Below, piece after piece: positions 1 through 5,466 of a DNA stretch of 7,163 bases. Source of the DNA: Saprospiraceae bacterium. GTDB lineage: Bacteria > Bacteroidota > Bacteroidia > Chitinophagales > Saprospiraceae. Each line of letters begins with the position of its first letter. Within the stretch, counting starts at the first letter, position 1. The notes beneath the pieces were generated by a model that saw nothing but the letters and a program-made list of their open reading frames with translations, had not been told where the DNA came from and did no database searches. The position numbers and the translations under genes were made by a program. The stretch is from positions 1 through 7,163 of the forward strand of contig JAHDEQ010000210.1 in NCBI GenBank assembly GCA_020628755.1, written 5' to 3'.

Positions 1-749
1 TTCCAACTGTACCAACCCAGACTTACATCTACATTGCAAACCAATCGAGCAAAAGTAGTGGCCAAGCCCCAAAGGAAAAGATAGATTAGCGAGATTTTAT
101 AGACCTTATTATTTGGAATAAATAATCCAATAGCAAAAATAAAATCAAGTACTCCTGCCCAAACCAAAAGCGACTTGGCAGCCGATTCGCTCACGCCAAA
201 GCCTTGTATCATCATATCTATAAAATGCCCAGGTTGTGGATAAAATCCAAGTGCATATAAACCATGACAAACAAAGGTAAGCGCAACAGCAATTTTTATC
301 CAGAAGCTGATTTTAGAATTGTTTTTTTCTTGAATAACGATATGATAAAACAATAAAGGCATGGCCATTTGGCTGGCGTATTCAAAAAATTGCACCAACT
401 GATTTTGCTTGCTCAAATAGAAACAGAAAGAGATAAATACCAAAATACCAAAAGTAGAATAAGAAAGAATCCGATGCCAAGACAAGGCGAGTTTTTGCGC
501 CGCAAAACTCGCCAGCCCCACCAAAATCAAATAGATACCAATAATTTGGACAAATAGAATTACATTTTCTCGAAAGGTCGGTGAAGCCAAAAATTCCTCT
601 ACATTTTGATTGGTAATCGTTGCCCAAAAATCCTCCAAATAAGGATGATAAAAAAAGGAGGTAATGGGCGCAGGTTTTTTGAAAAGCAACCATGCCCGAC
701 CAATACACAGTGCCACAAATGCAATGTGGATAATTCGTTTTGCAAGCAT
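1..749 (-). CDS. Multi-pass membrane protein, unknown function, 3' end cut by window edge
   Basis: An open frame runs without a stop from an ATG at 749 to the left edge, giving about 249 residues (start MLAKRIIHIAFVALCIGR). I translated it by hand; the C-terminus lies outside the window. About seven hydrophobic segments are visible, at roughly residues 5-23, 62-84, 93-112, 126-140, 149-171, 191-211 and 218-238, so it should be an inner-membrane protein. A segment near residues 160-185 (CHGLYALGFYPQPGHFIDMM) resembles the HG...P.P..F pattern of DoxX-like proteins, but this is only an impression and I assign no function. The ATG is 2 bp after the stop of the upstream rluE-like gene, so the pair is probably one transcript with coupled translation. 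The overlapping minus-strand ORF at 382-810 is in another frame and lacks this regular membrane-segment pattern. Confidence 0.75.
   Translation of the reverse strand, partial: MLAKRIIHIAFVALCIGRAWLLFKKPAPITSFFYHPYLEDFWATITNQNVEEFLASPTFRENVILFVQIIGIYLILVGLASFAAQKLALSWHRILSYSTFGILVFISFCFYLSKQNQLVQFFEYASQMAMPLLFYHIVIQEKNNSKISFWIKIAVALTFVCHGLYALGFYPQPGHFIDMMIQGFGVSESAAKSLLVWAGVLDFIFAIGLFIPNNKVYKISLIYLFLWGLATTFARLVCNVDVSLGWYSW
475..513. repeat. Inverted repeat with a word shared with the 1408-1485 palindrome
   Basis: TGCCAAGACAAGGC at 475-488 is identical to 1413-1426. It continues as GGCGAGTTTTT (486-496), which matches GGCGAGTATTTTT at 1453-1465 with one change. It therefore reads like the intergenic palindrome with its middle deleted. 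GGCGAGTTTT (486-495) also pairs perfectly with AAAACTCGCC (504-513) around an 8-nt loop. The stretch lies inside the membrane-protein coding frame and does not break it. It may be a repeat remnant or a coincidence. Confidence 0.3.
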
Positions 750-751
750 GA

Positions 752-1345
752 TTAATTGGTTTTAAAAAGGACTTGATAGAGTTTTTTGCCATCAATTTCT
801 TGGACATCACCGATTTTCATATCCTTCAATTGCAATCCTTCAATCGAATGGCGAACGAGGCGCAGCACAGGAAAACCAATCTTAGCGCACATTCTACGGA
901 CTTGGCGATTTTTACCTTCAGTAAGGGTCAATTCTAACCAAGTATCGGGTACATTTTTACGAAATCGGATGGGCGGATTGCGTTCGGGTAAGCTCGGATT
1001 TTCTAAAATCCGAGCTTGGGCAGGGCGTGTGCGGTAGTCTTTTTTATTGATGCGAATTGTTACACCAGTTTTGAGTTCTTGCAGATGCTTTTTACTAGGA
1101 ATACCTTCAACTTGAACCCAATACGTGCGCTGATGCTCAAACTTGGGGTCGAGCAAGCGATGCGTAAGTTTTTTATCATTGGTTATTATCAGTAAACCTT
1201 CGCTATCTTTATCCAAACGTCCTACAGGGTAAACGTCATTTGGAAAATCATACAAATCGGCAAGCGTTTGGTGCGTTGGCACTTCCTTTGTAAATTGACT
1301 AAGAAAGCCAAAAGGTTTGTAAATAGCAAAGTATCGAAAAGACAT
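752..1345 (-). CDS. rluE: 23S rRNA pseudouridine synthase, RsuA/RluB/RluE/RluF family, RluE-like
   Basis: A 197-residue protein of the RsuA-type pseudouridine synthase family, which isomerises a specific uridine in rRNA in the cytoplasm. The catalytic motif is VGRLDKDSEGLL, with the nucleophile Asp45. The family's C-terminal motif LTEGKNRQVRRM lies at about 141-152, followed by GFPVLRLVRHSIEGL at 157-171. The protein begins almost directly at the catalytic fold (YFAIYKPFG) and has no N-terminal S4 RNA-binding domain. That fits E. coli RluE, which modifies U2457 of 23S rRNA, better than RsuA, RluB or RluF. The target site is inferred from family and domain layout; the family assignment is firm. 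The start at 1345 places YFAIYKPFG at residues 5-13, as usual. The membrane-protein gene follows after 2 bp. No clear promoter is visible upstream. Confidence 0.93.
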   Translation of the reverse strand: MSFRYFAIYKPFGFLSQFTKEVPTHQTLADLYDFPNDVYPVGRLDKDSEGLLIITNDKKLTHRLLDPKFEHQRTYWVQVEGIPSKKHLQELKTGVTIRINKKDYRTRPAQARILENPSLPERNPPIRFRKNVPDTWLELTLTEGKNRQVRRMCAKIGFPVLRLVRHSIEGLQLKDMKIGDVQEIDGKKLYQVLFKTN

Positions 1346-1407
1346 TAGAAATAATTAATCGTGTTAGTAACGACGAAAAAATAAGGTGAACAAGTTAGAA
1401 ATAGAGA

Positions 1408-1485
1408 TTTTGTGCCAAGACAAGGCAAAAAACGCAGGCGATGCCTAGCATCGGCGAGTATTTTTAACGTAGTATTGGTGCAAAA
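1408..1485. repeat. 78-bp imperfect palindrome, possible REP/MITE-like element or structured RNA
   Basis: The left arm 1408-1435 pairs with the right arm 1458-1485. Examples are TTTTG (1408-1412) with CAAAA (1481-1485), CCAA (1415-1418) with TTGG (1475-1478), and a run of A (1428-1432) with a run of T (1461-1465). A few mismatches and G-T pairs are scattered through the arms. The tip is a perfect 6-bp hairpin, CGATGC (1439-1444), loop CTA, GCATCG (1448-1453). The element lies between divergent genes, so it is not placed as a terminator for either. Part of its sequence recurs at 475-496. The rest of the 273-bp gap, apart from the promoter candidate at 1536-1567, shows nothing I recognise. Confidence 0.5.
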
Positions 1486-1535
1486 GATCATAAGCTAAAT
1501 GTTCATTTATTATTTTGACGTTACTTAATATTTTC

Positions 1536-1567
1536 TTTGAAAACAAAGACGCTGCAACGTACCTTTT
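1536..1567 (+). promoter_or_regulatory. Candidate Bacteroidota promoter for the small membrane-protein gene
   Basis: TTTG at 1536-1539 is followed after 20 nt by TACCTTTT at 1560-1567. This is one base from the Bacteroidota -33/-7 consensus (TTTG, about 19-21 nt, TAnnTTTG). Transcription would begin about 45 nt before the ATG at 1619. The mismatch in the final G of the -7 box and the AT-rich surroundings keep confidence moderate. Confidence 0.4.
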
Positions 1568-1618
1568 TTTATAAAATTTACGTCTAATTTCTTAGAATAA
1601 TTCACAAATATAATTCAG

Positions 1619-1900
1619 ATGAACAGGTTTTTGACAATGATGATTCGAATGTTTGCCCGTCGGGCAATATTCAGTTCAGGAAGGAAATTAATAAATACTT
1701 GGACCAAAAGTACCCAAAAAGGCCCTGATTTGGAAAATGTTGATATGTCTGAGATGACTCCTAAACAAAAAAAGGCACATCGTAGAAAATTGCAACGCCA
1801 AAGACAGCAAGCAAAAAAACAACCGAAAACAAGTCCTTGGATTTATATTTTGTCAATCGTCGTAGCAGTCCTTGTTTTGTATATCATGTATAAAAAATAG
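1619..1900 (+). CDS. Small basic tail-anchored membrane protein, function unknown
   Basis: A 93-residue protein that I cannot assign to a known family. The N-terminal ~30 residues are rich in Arg and Met (MNRFLTMMIRMFARR), possibly amphipathic. A short acidic patch follows (about 37-46). Residues 47-71 are very basic and Gln-rich (TPKQKKAHRRKLQRQRQQAK), predicted helical and possibly nucleic-acid or phospholipid binding. Residues 73-90 form a single hydrophobic segment (WIYILSIVVAVLVLYIMY) ending in KK. The layout suggests a C-terminal anchor with the charged part in the cytoplasm; this is inferred from the positive-inside tendency. It stands alone on its strand with its own promoter candidate. 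Later in-frame Met codons (7, 8 and 11) are alternative starts, and no Shine-Dalgarno sequence helps to choose. The regular charge pattern and hydrophobic end make a real gene likely. Confidence 0.72.
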   Translation: MNRFLTMMIRMFARRAIFSSGRKLINTWTKSTQKGPDLENVDMSEMTPKQKKAHRRKLQRQRQQAKKQPKTSPWIYILSIVVAVLVLYIMYKK

Positions 1901-2017
1901 CGACTTGCCATTCCATAAAATTCCTATCTTTTTTACATCAGGTAATGGTGCAGATTCACATAAAGTTGTTATATTCGTAGTATAGATAAAGATAATACAA
2001 GAGAACTTTTTAAGAAA

Positions 2018-2075
2018 CATTAGAGTTGGATTTTTATAGATAAAAACTAATGTTCTATCAAAGAACCCTTCTTTG
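2018..2075 (+). other. Weak paired hairpins in the gap before the protease gene
   Basis: Between 1901 and 2131 the only structures I see are two weak hairpins. The first pairs CATTAG (2018-2023) with CTAATG (2047-2052), and TTTTTAT (2031-2037) with ATAAAAA (2040-2046), leaving an unpaired AGTTGGA on the left side. The second pairs CAAAGAA (2059-2065) with TTCTTTG (2069-2075) around CCC. Neither is followed by a T-run, so they are not convincing terminators for the upstream gene. They could be leader structure of the protease mRNA. A poor -7-like match (TATATTCG, 1970-1977) has no good -33 partner. Confidence 0.22.
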
Positions 2076-2131
2076 CTTGCTTATCCCATGCCGTACGAAA
2101 GCGATTATTAACCTCCAAACATATAACTCAC

Positions 2132-4030
2132 ATGATGATGAAAATGAATCTGACCAAACCATTTATTAGCCTTGTTTTACTGGTTTTCTTAGCTCTAAAC
2201 ACTACAATAGCACAAGAAGAACACACTGTTTTGCGTGAAGCGGATATTACATTGCATCGTGGCTTGTTGCAGCAAGAAAAAATTGAACTCCGTCTTTTTG
2301 ACGACCTCAAAATTATAGCCCAAAAGGCTTTTGTGGATGTACATCCACAAGGCTCAAAAGTATGGGTCGGAAAGCTCAAGGATGAAGCTAAAAGCGCTGT
2401 TATTTTGGCTCATACAAATGATACTTTCTGGGGTAAAATCGAAATTCCTAATCAAGATTTGATATTGATTAGAACAGTTGACCGAAAATTGAAAGTACAA
2501 CAGCTTAGTATTACTCCGATTGATGAAGAATGCAATCACCTTAAAGAACAAGCTAGATTGGAGGAAGAACCCGAAGAAGAAGACCATATACAACGTTCTC
2601 AGGTTGCCGATGTTTGTTTGAGTACAAGTACATGTGCGCCTCAAACCATTGATTTACTCATCGTTTATACACCTGCAGCAAGAACCGATTTGGGAGGTTC
2701 TGATGCGGCCGCACAATCGGCCATCGCAGCAGCCGTTTCTGAAATGAATCTTATCAATGCCAATTCTGGTGTTTCACATTCGTTTGCTCTAGCACATTCA
2801 CAACTGGTAAGCTATACTGAAAGTGGAAGTTTTAGTACGGATTTGAATAGTTTGAAATTTCCTAATGATGGTTTCCTAGATGAAATCTATGATATGAGAG
2901 ACGAATACTATGCTGATGCAGTGGCAATGGTGCTTGCGTCAGGAGGTTGTGGTTTGGGTAATGTGAATTCTAATTCTATTCAGTACGAGTCTATGTCTGC
3001 ATTCAGTGTAGTATCGGATGGATGCTTGACCACAAACAAGAGTTTGGCACATGAAGTAGGACATAATCTTGGTTTCCGTCACGACCGTTATGCTTATACC
3101 TATGAAGGCGATCCTTTGCCTTCAATCGTTTGCGATTGGGGCTGGGGTTGGGTCAATCCCGATGCACAAACAGGCTCTACTTCTGACCGTTGGCGCACAA
3201 TTATGGCTTATAATCAGCAATGTTCGGATTGGGGTTTTAATTGCTCCCGTCAAAACTATTGGTCTAATCCTAATCTCACTATTGGGGGCGACCCAATTGG
3301 TTCTGCCATTGGCAATGCCGATGAAGCACATATTGAGTATTTATTTGAACGAGCAGCTTGCCAGTTTGCCGAATTTAGAGTACCCATTGTTTGCTCTGAT
3401 TGCGAAGTATATCAGTCTTGCGAAATGTACAATGCTAATACGAGCAGTGGTCCGGGCAATACAACCGTAATTAATATGACAGGAAGTTTTGAATCTGCTA
3501 ATAGTACAGGTACAGCACCAGAGGTTTGTATTTACTACTATGGTGATAATAGCGGCAGTTCCGAACAGTTTAATGTCATTGATGAAAATGGGAACACCTT
3601 AGGACAAACAGTCGCTTCTTTTGACTGCGATATACCAACAAGAGTATGTTTTACTTTAGCTCCAACGACTTATAATAGTTGGATTTCAGATAATAATGTA
3701 ACGATTACATTAGACCCGATCGGGACAAGTATCAATCCTTCTTTTTGTACAGTCAATAGAGCTTGTGTCGAATTAGTCGTTTATGATATTTCAGTTGCTA
3801 GCTGTTTTACAAATCTTAGTGTAAACAATAATCCTATTCCTAACGGCATCTATGAAGCGTCTTCCGATATAAACTCCGCTTCAACGGTAGCTGCTGGAGG
3901 AAATGTGATTTTTAGTGCAGGTAAGCAAATCTGTTTAGACGAAGGTTTTGAGGTAATATTGGGTGCTGTATTTGAAGCCTACATCCAAGGATGTACCCCT
4001 TTAATTGAGGAAATAGAAGAACAAAAATAA
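2132..4030 (+). CDS. Secreted zinc metalloprotease, M12B/M72-like (reprolysin-type), with C-terminal beta modules
   Basis: A 632-residue secreted protease. Residues 1-27 are a Sec signal peptide (KP..FISLVLLVFLAL, likely cleavage after TTIA). Residues 28 to ~165 look like the prodomain of bacterial M12B/M72-type enzymes, with an acidic linker EEEPEEED near 144-151. The catalytic domain begins at about 172 (TIDLLIVYTPAAR). The zinc site is HEVGHNLGFRHD at 307-318: ligands His307, His311 and His317, catalytic Glu308, and the trailing Asp of the HEXXHXXGXXHD class. The Met-turn is IMAY (Met358). Cys134 (EECNH) might act as a cysteine switch, but this is unproven. Residues ~420-555 form a Cys-containing beta-rich module (VCIYYYGD, RACVELVV). 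Residues 560-621 form a short module (VAAGGNVIFSAGKQICLDEG) of a type I recall from Bacteroidota secreted proteins. The end is acidic (LIEEIEEQK), with no recognisable type IX sorting domain. Start: Met1, 2, 3 or 5 are all possible. Confidence 0.95.
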   Translation: MMMKMNLTKPFISLVLLVFLALNTTIAQEEHTVLREADITLHRGLLQQEKIELRLFDDLKIIAQKAFVDVHPQGSKVWVGKLKDEAKSAVILAHTNDTFWGKIEIPNQDLILIRTVDRKLKVQQLSITPIDEECNHLKEQARLEEEPEEEDHIQRSQVADVCLSTSTCAPQTIDLLIVYTPAARTDLGGSDAAAQSAIAAAVSEMNLINANSGVSHSFALAHSQLVSYTESGSFSTDLNSLKFPNDGFLDEIYDMRDEYYADAVAMVLASGGCGLGNVNSNSIQYESMSAFSVVSDGCLTTNKSLAHEVGHNLGFRHDRYAYTYEGDPLPSIVCDWGWGWVNPDAQTGSTSDRWRTIMAYNQQCSDWGFNCSRQNYWSNPNLTIGGDPIGSAIGNADEAHIEYLFERAACQFAEFRVPIVCSDCEVYQSCEMYNANTSSGPGNTTVINMTGSFESANSTGTAPEVCIYYYGDNSGSSEQFNVIDENGNTLGQTVASFDCDIPTRVCFTLAPTTYNSWISDNNVTITLDPIGTSINPSFCTVNRACVELVVYDISVASCFTNLSVNNNPIPNGIYEASSDINSASTVAAGGNVIFSAGKQICLDEGFEVILGAVFEAYIQGCTPLIEEIEEQK

Positions 4031-4042
4031 TCATACTCTCCA

Positions 4043-4086
4043 AAGAAAAAGGAGCTATGCGACTTGTCGCATAGCTCCTTTTTCTT
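4043..4086. terminator. Bidirectional intrinsic terminator between convergent genes
   Basis: A perfect 21-bp inverted repeat (4043-4063 with 4066-4086) has a GC-rich core, GGAGCTATGCGAC. It is flanked by an A-run on the left and a T-run on the right, so it works as a terminator on both strands. It begins 12 bp after the protease stop and ends 26 bp from the ychF stop. The two inner bases are TT, so in RNA the loop would open to CUUG or larger. Confidence 0.94.
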
Positions 4087-4112
4087 CGGAATAAATTTGA
4101 GAATATTACAAC

Positions 4113-5210
4113 TTAAACATTGAATCGAAAGTGCATAACATCGCCATCTAGTACAACATATTCTTTGCCTTCAACGCCCATTTTTCCTGCATCTTTGACC
4201 GCCGACTCTGAGCCAAGCGCAACATAATCATTGTATTTGATAACTTCTGCACGGATAAATCCTTTTTCAAAATCGGTATGTATCACGCCAGCCGCTTGGG
4301 GCGCTTTCCAACCATTCCGAATTGTCCAAGCACGGACTTCTTTCTCGCCAGCCGTAAAGTAAGTAATAAGATTAAGCAATTTATAACAAGCCTGAATGAG
4401 CTTGTTTACACCAGGTTCTTTTAAACCCATTTCTTCCAAGAATTCGAGGCGTTCTTCTTTGGTTTCAAGTTCTGCAATGTCGGCTTCTATACCTGCGCTG
4501 ACGAAAATGACTTCGGCATTTTCGTTTTTGACGGCTTCTTTAAAACGGGTCGTATGTTCATTACCATCAATAACCGATTCTTCGTCCACATTACAAACAT
4601 AAAGAATTGGTTTGTTGGTCAAGAGCATCATTTCTTTCAACAAGTCGGCACCTTCGGCTTCCATTTCGAGCGTACGAGCAGGATTTTCTGCTTCAAGATG
4701 AGCAAGAATTTCTTCGCCAATCGCAACCATTTTTTGGTCTTCTTTTTGACCACTTTTGGCTTGCTTGCGGAGTTTTTCCATGCGTTTTTCAACGGTCTCA
4801 ATGTCTTTGAGCAAGAGTTCCGTATCAATAATATCTTTATCCCGAACAGGGTCAACGCTACCGTCAACGTGTATCACATTATCGTTTTCAAAGCAGCGTA
4901 CCACATGACAAATGGCATCTACTTCACGTATATTGGCCAAAAATTGATTGCCCAAACCTTCTCCTTTACTTGCTCCTTTTATCAAACCTGCAATATCCAC
5001 AATTTCGATAGTTGTAGGTTGCACCTTTTGAGGATTGACCAGTTCCGATAATTTATCCAAACGAGTATCTGGTACGGTTATCATGCCTACATTGGGATCT
5101 TTGGTAGCAAAAGGATAATTTGCTGCCAATGCCTTAGCTGAAGTCAAAGCGTTGAAAAGCGTAGATTTTCCGACGTTGGGCAAGCCAACAATTCCACATT
5201 TTAAAGCCAT
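4113..5210 (-). CDS. ychF: Obg-family ribosome-associated ATPase/GTPase YchF
   Basis: A 365-residue protein, the normal length for YchF (OLA1 in eukaryotes), a near-universal P-loop NTPase of the Obg family that binds ribosomes and is implicated in stress responses. G1 is GLPNVGKST (9-17). Switch I contains NYPFAT (31-36). G3 is DIAGL (72-76) followed by KGASKGEGLGN. The G4 position reads NVDE (207-210) instead of NKxD, the substitution that makes YchF prefer ATP over GTP. A helical insertion rich in Lys and Glu spans about 120-190. The TGS domain fills about 283-364 and ends in the typical GDVMHFRFNV. All signatures are intact. The start at 5210 gives the usual N-terminus MALKCGIVGLPNVG. The gene is divergent from the ABC-F gene and has its own promoter and octamer-repeat leader. 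Confidence 0.98.
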   Translation of the reverse strand: MALKCGIVGLPNVGKSTLFNALTSAKALAANYPFATKDPNVGMITVPDTRLDKLSELVNPQKVQPTTIEIVDIAGLIKGASKGEGLGNQFLANIREVDAICHVVRCFENDNVIHVDGSVDPVRDKDIIDTELLLKDIETVEKRMEKLRKQAKSGQKEDQKMVAIGEEILAHLEAENPARTLEMEAEGADLLKEMMLLTNKPILYVCNVDEESVIDGNEHTTRFKEAVKNENAEVIFVSAGIEADIAELETKEERLEFLEEMGLKEPGVNKLIQACYKLLNLITYFTAGEKEVRAWTIRNGWKAPQAAGVIHTDFEKGFIRAEVIKYNDYVALGSESAVKDAGKMGVEGKEYVVLDGDVMHFRFNV

Positions 5211-5217
5211 TATTTAA

Positions 5218-5256
5218 GTGTTCACGTTTGTAGGTGTTCACGTGTTCACGATTCCG
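5218..5256 (-). repeat. Octamer-repeat leader of ychF: GAATC followed by four NNNRACAC-like units
   Basis: Read on the minus strand, CGGAATC (5256-5250) is followed without gaps by GTGAACAC (5249-5242), GTGAACAC (5241-5234), CTACAAAC (5233-5226) and GTGAACAC (5225-5218). A 7-nt spacer TTAAATA then leads to the ATG at 5210. Three units are identical and the third is diverged. The same arrangement precedes the ABC-F start. No Shine-Dalgarno sequence is present, so the array occupies the place where a ribosome-binding element would be. Confidence 0.6.
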
Positions 5257-5306
5257 TATTACACGTTTACCACATATTAAAAATTATGTATGTTTTAAAA
5301 GCGGTG

Positions 5307-5339
5307 CAAAGGTAAGGTTTTTATTGATTTAAAACCGAA
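5307..5339 (-). promoter_or_regulatory. Promoter of ychF
   Basis: On the minus strand TTCG (5339-5336) is followed after 21 nt by a perfect Bacteroidota -7 box TACCTTTG (5314-5307), then CACCGCTTTTAAAA. Transcription should start near 5300, giving a leader of about 90 nt that contains the octamer array. The -7 box is strong evidence; the -33 box differs from TTTG by one base. Confidence 0.72.
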
Positions 5340-5346
5340 AAAAATA

Positions 5347-5378
5347 TTCGTTTCCTAACATTAATATTGCTACCTTTG
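5347..5378 (+). promoter_or_regulatory. Promoter of the ABC-F gene
   Basis: TTCG (5347-5350) is followed after 20 nt by TACCTTTG (5371-5378), a perfect Bacteroidota -7 box, then CAGCCTTTTAAA. Transcription should start near 5385, about 80 nt before the ATG. The design, including the TTCG -33 box and the CTTTTAAA just downstream, mirrors the ychF promoter. The two -33 boxes are only 7 bp apart. Confidence 0.8.
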
Positions 5379-5389
5379 CAGCCTTTTAA

Positions 5390-5448
5390 ATGTACCGATG
5401 TATCTAAGTGTTTGTGTGTTTACGAATCATAGACACACAAACACTTAG
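5390..5448 (+). other. Candidate short upstream ORFs in the ABC-F leader
   Basis: Two short ORFs begin just after the predicted transcription start. One, at 5390-5407, encodes MYRCI and stops at the left foot of the hairpin. The other, at 5398-5448, encodes MYLSVCVFTNHRHTNT and spans the hairpin almost exactly, stopping 18 nt before the ABC-F ATG. Neither has a visible ribosome-binding site. Short ORFs of this size occur by chance, so expression is unproven. Confidence 0.2.
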
Positions 5449-5449
5449 A
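5403..5449 (+). promoter_or_regulatory. Strong hairpin in the ABC-F mRNA leader
   Basis: Bases 5403-5419 (T followed by CTAAGTGTTTGTGTGT) pair perfectly with 5433-5449 over 17 bp. A G-U pair and two further pairs extend it inward, leaving a loop of about 7 nt (CGAATCA). The structure is certain as an inverted repeat; its role is inferred. It has no T-run, so it is not a plain terminator. It ends 17 nt before the start codon and would hide most of the octamer array, so it could limit translation initiation. Confidence 0.6.
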
Positions 5450-5460
5450 CACCTAAACAC
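5423..5460 (+). repeat. Octamer-repeat leader of the ABC-F gene: GAATC followed by four NNNRACAC units
   Basis: CGAATC (5423-5428) is followed without gaps by ATAGACAC (5429-5436), ACAAACAC (5437-5444), TTAGACAC (5445-5452) and CTAAACAC (5453-5460), then the 6-nt spacer AATAGA and the ATG. All four units end in RACAC with exact 8-nt spacing. This matches the arrangement before ychF on the other strand. Unlike there, upstream GTGT-containing octamers (5408-5415, 5416-5423) make this copy fold into a hairpin. Confidence 0.6.
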
Positions 5461-5466
5461 AATAGA

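Noticed and set aside
382..810. Minus-strand ORF of 142 codons overlapping the end of the rluE-like gene and the membrane-protein gene
   Set aside because: It overlaps both neighbours in another frame. The frame starting at 749 gives a coherent series of membrane segments and stays open to the window edge.
2059..2075. Terminator of the small membrane-protein gene
   Set aside because: The 7-bp AT-rich stem has no following T-run and lies about 160 bp after the stop codon.
3069..3470. Overlapping plus-strand ORF of 133 codons inside the protease gene
   Set aside because: It is a +1 frame shadow of the catalytic domain, with no start context and no recognisable features.
4554..5051. Plus-strand ORF of 165 codons inside ychF
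   Set aside because: It is antisense to highly conserved YchF coding sequence and is rich in Phe and other residues typical of a reverse-frame shadow.
5211..5466. CRISPR array or phage attachment site suggested by the regular 8-bp repeats
   Set aside because: The units are 8 nt without spacers, there are no cas genes, and the arrays sit in mirror image right before two start codons.
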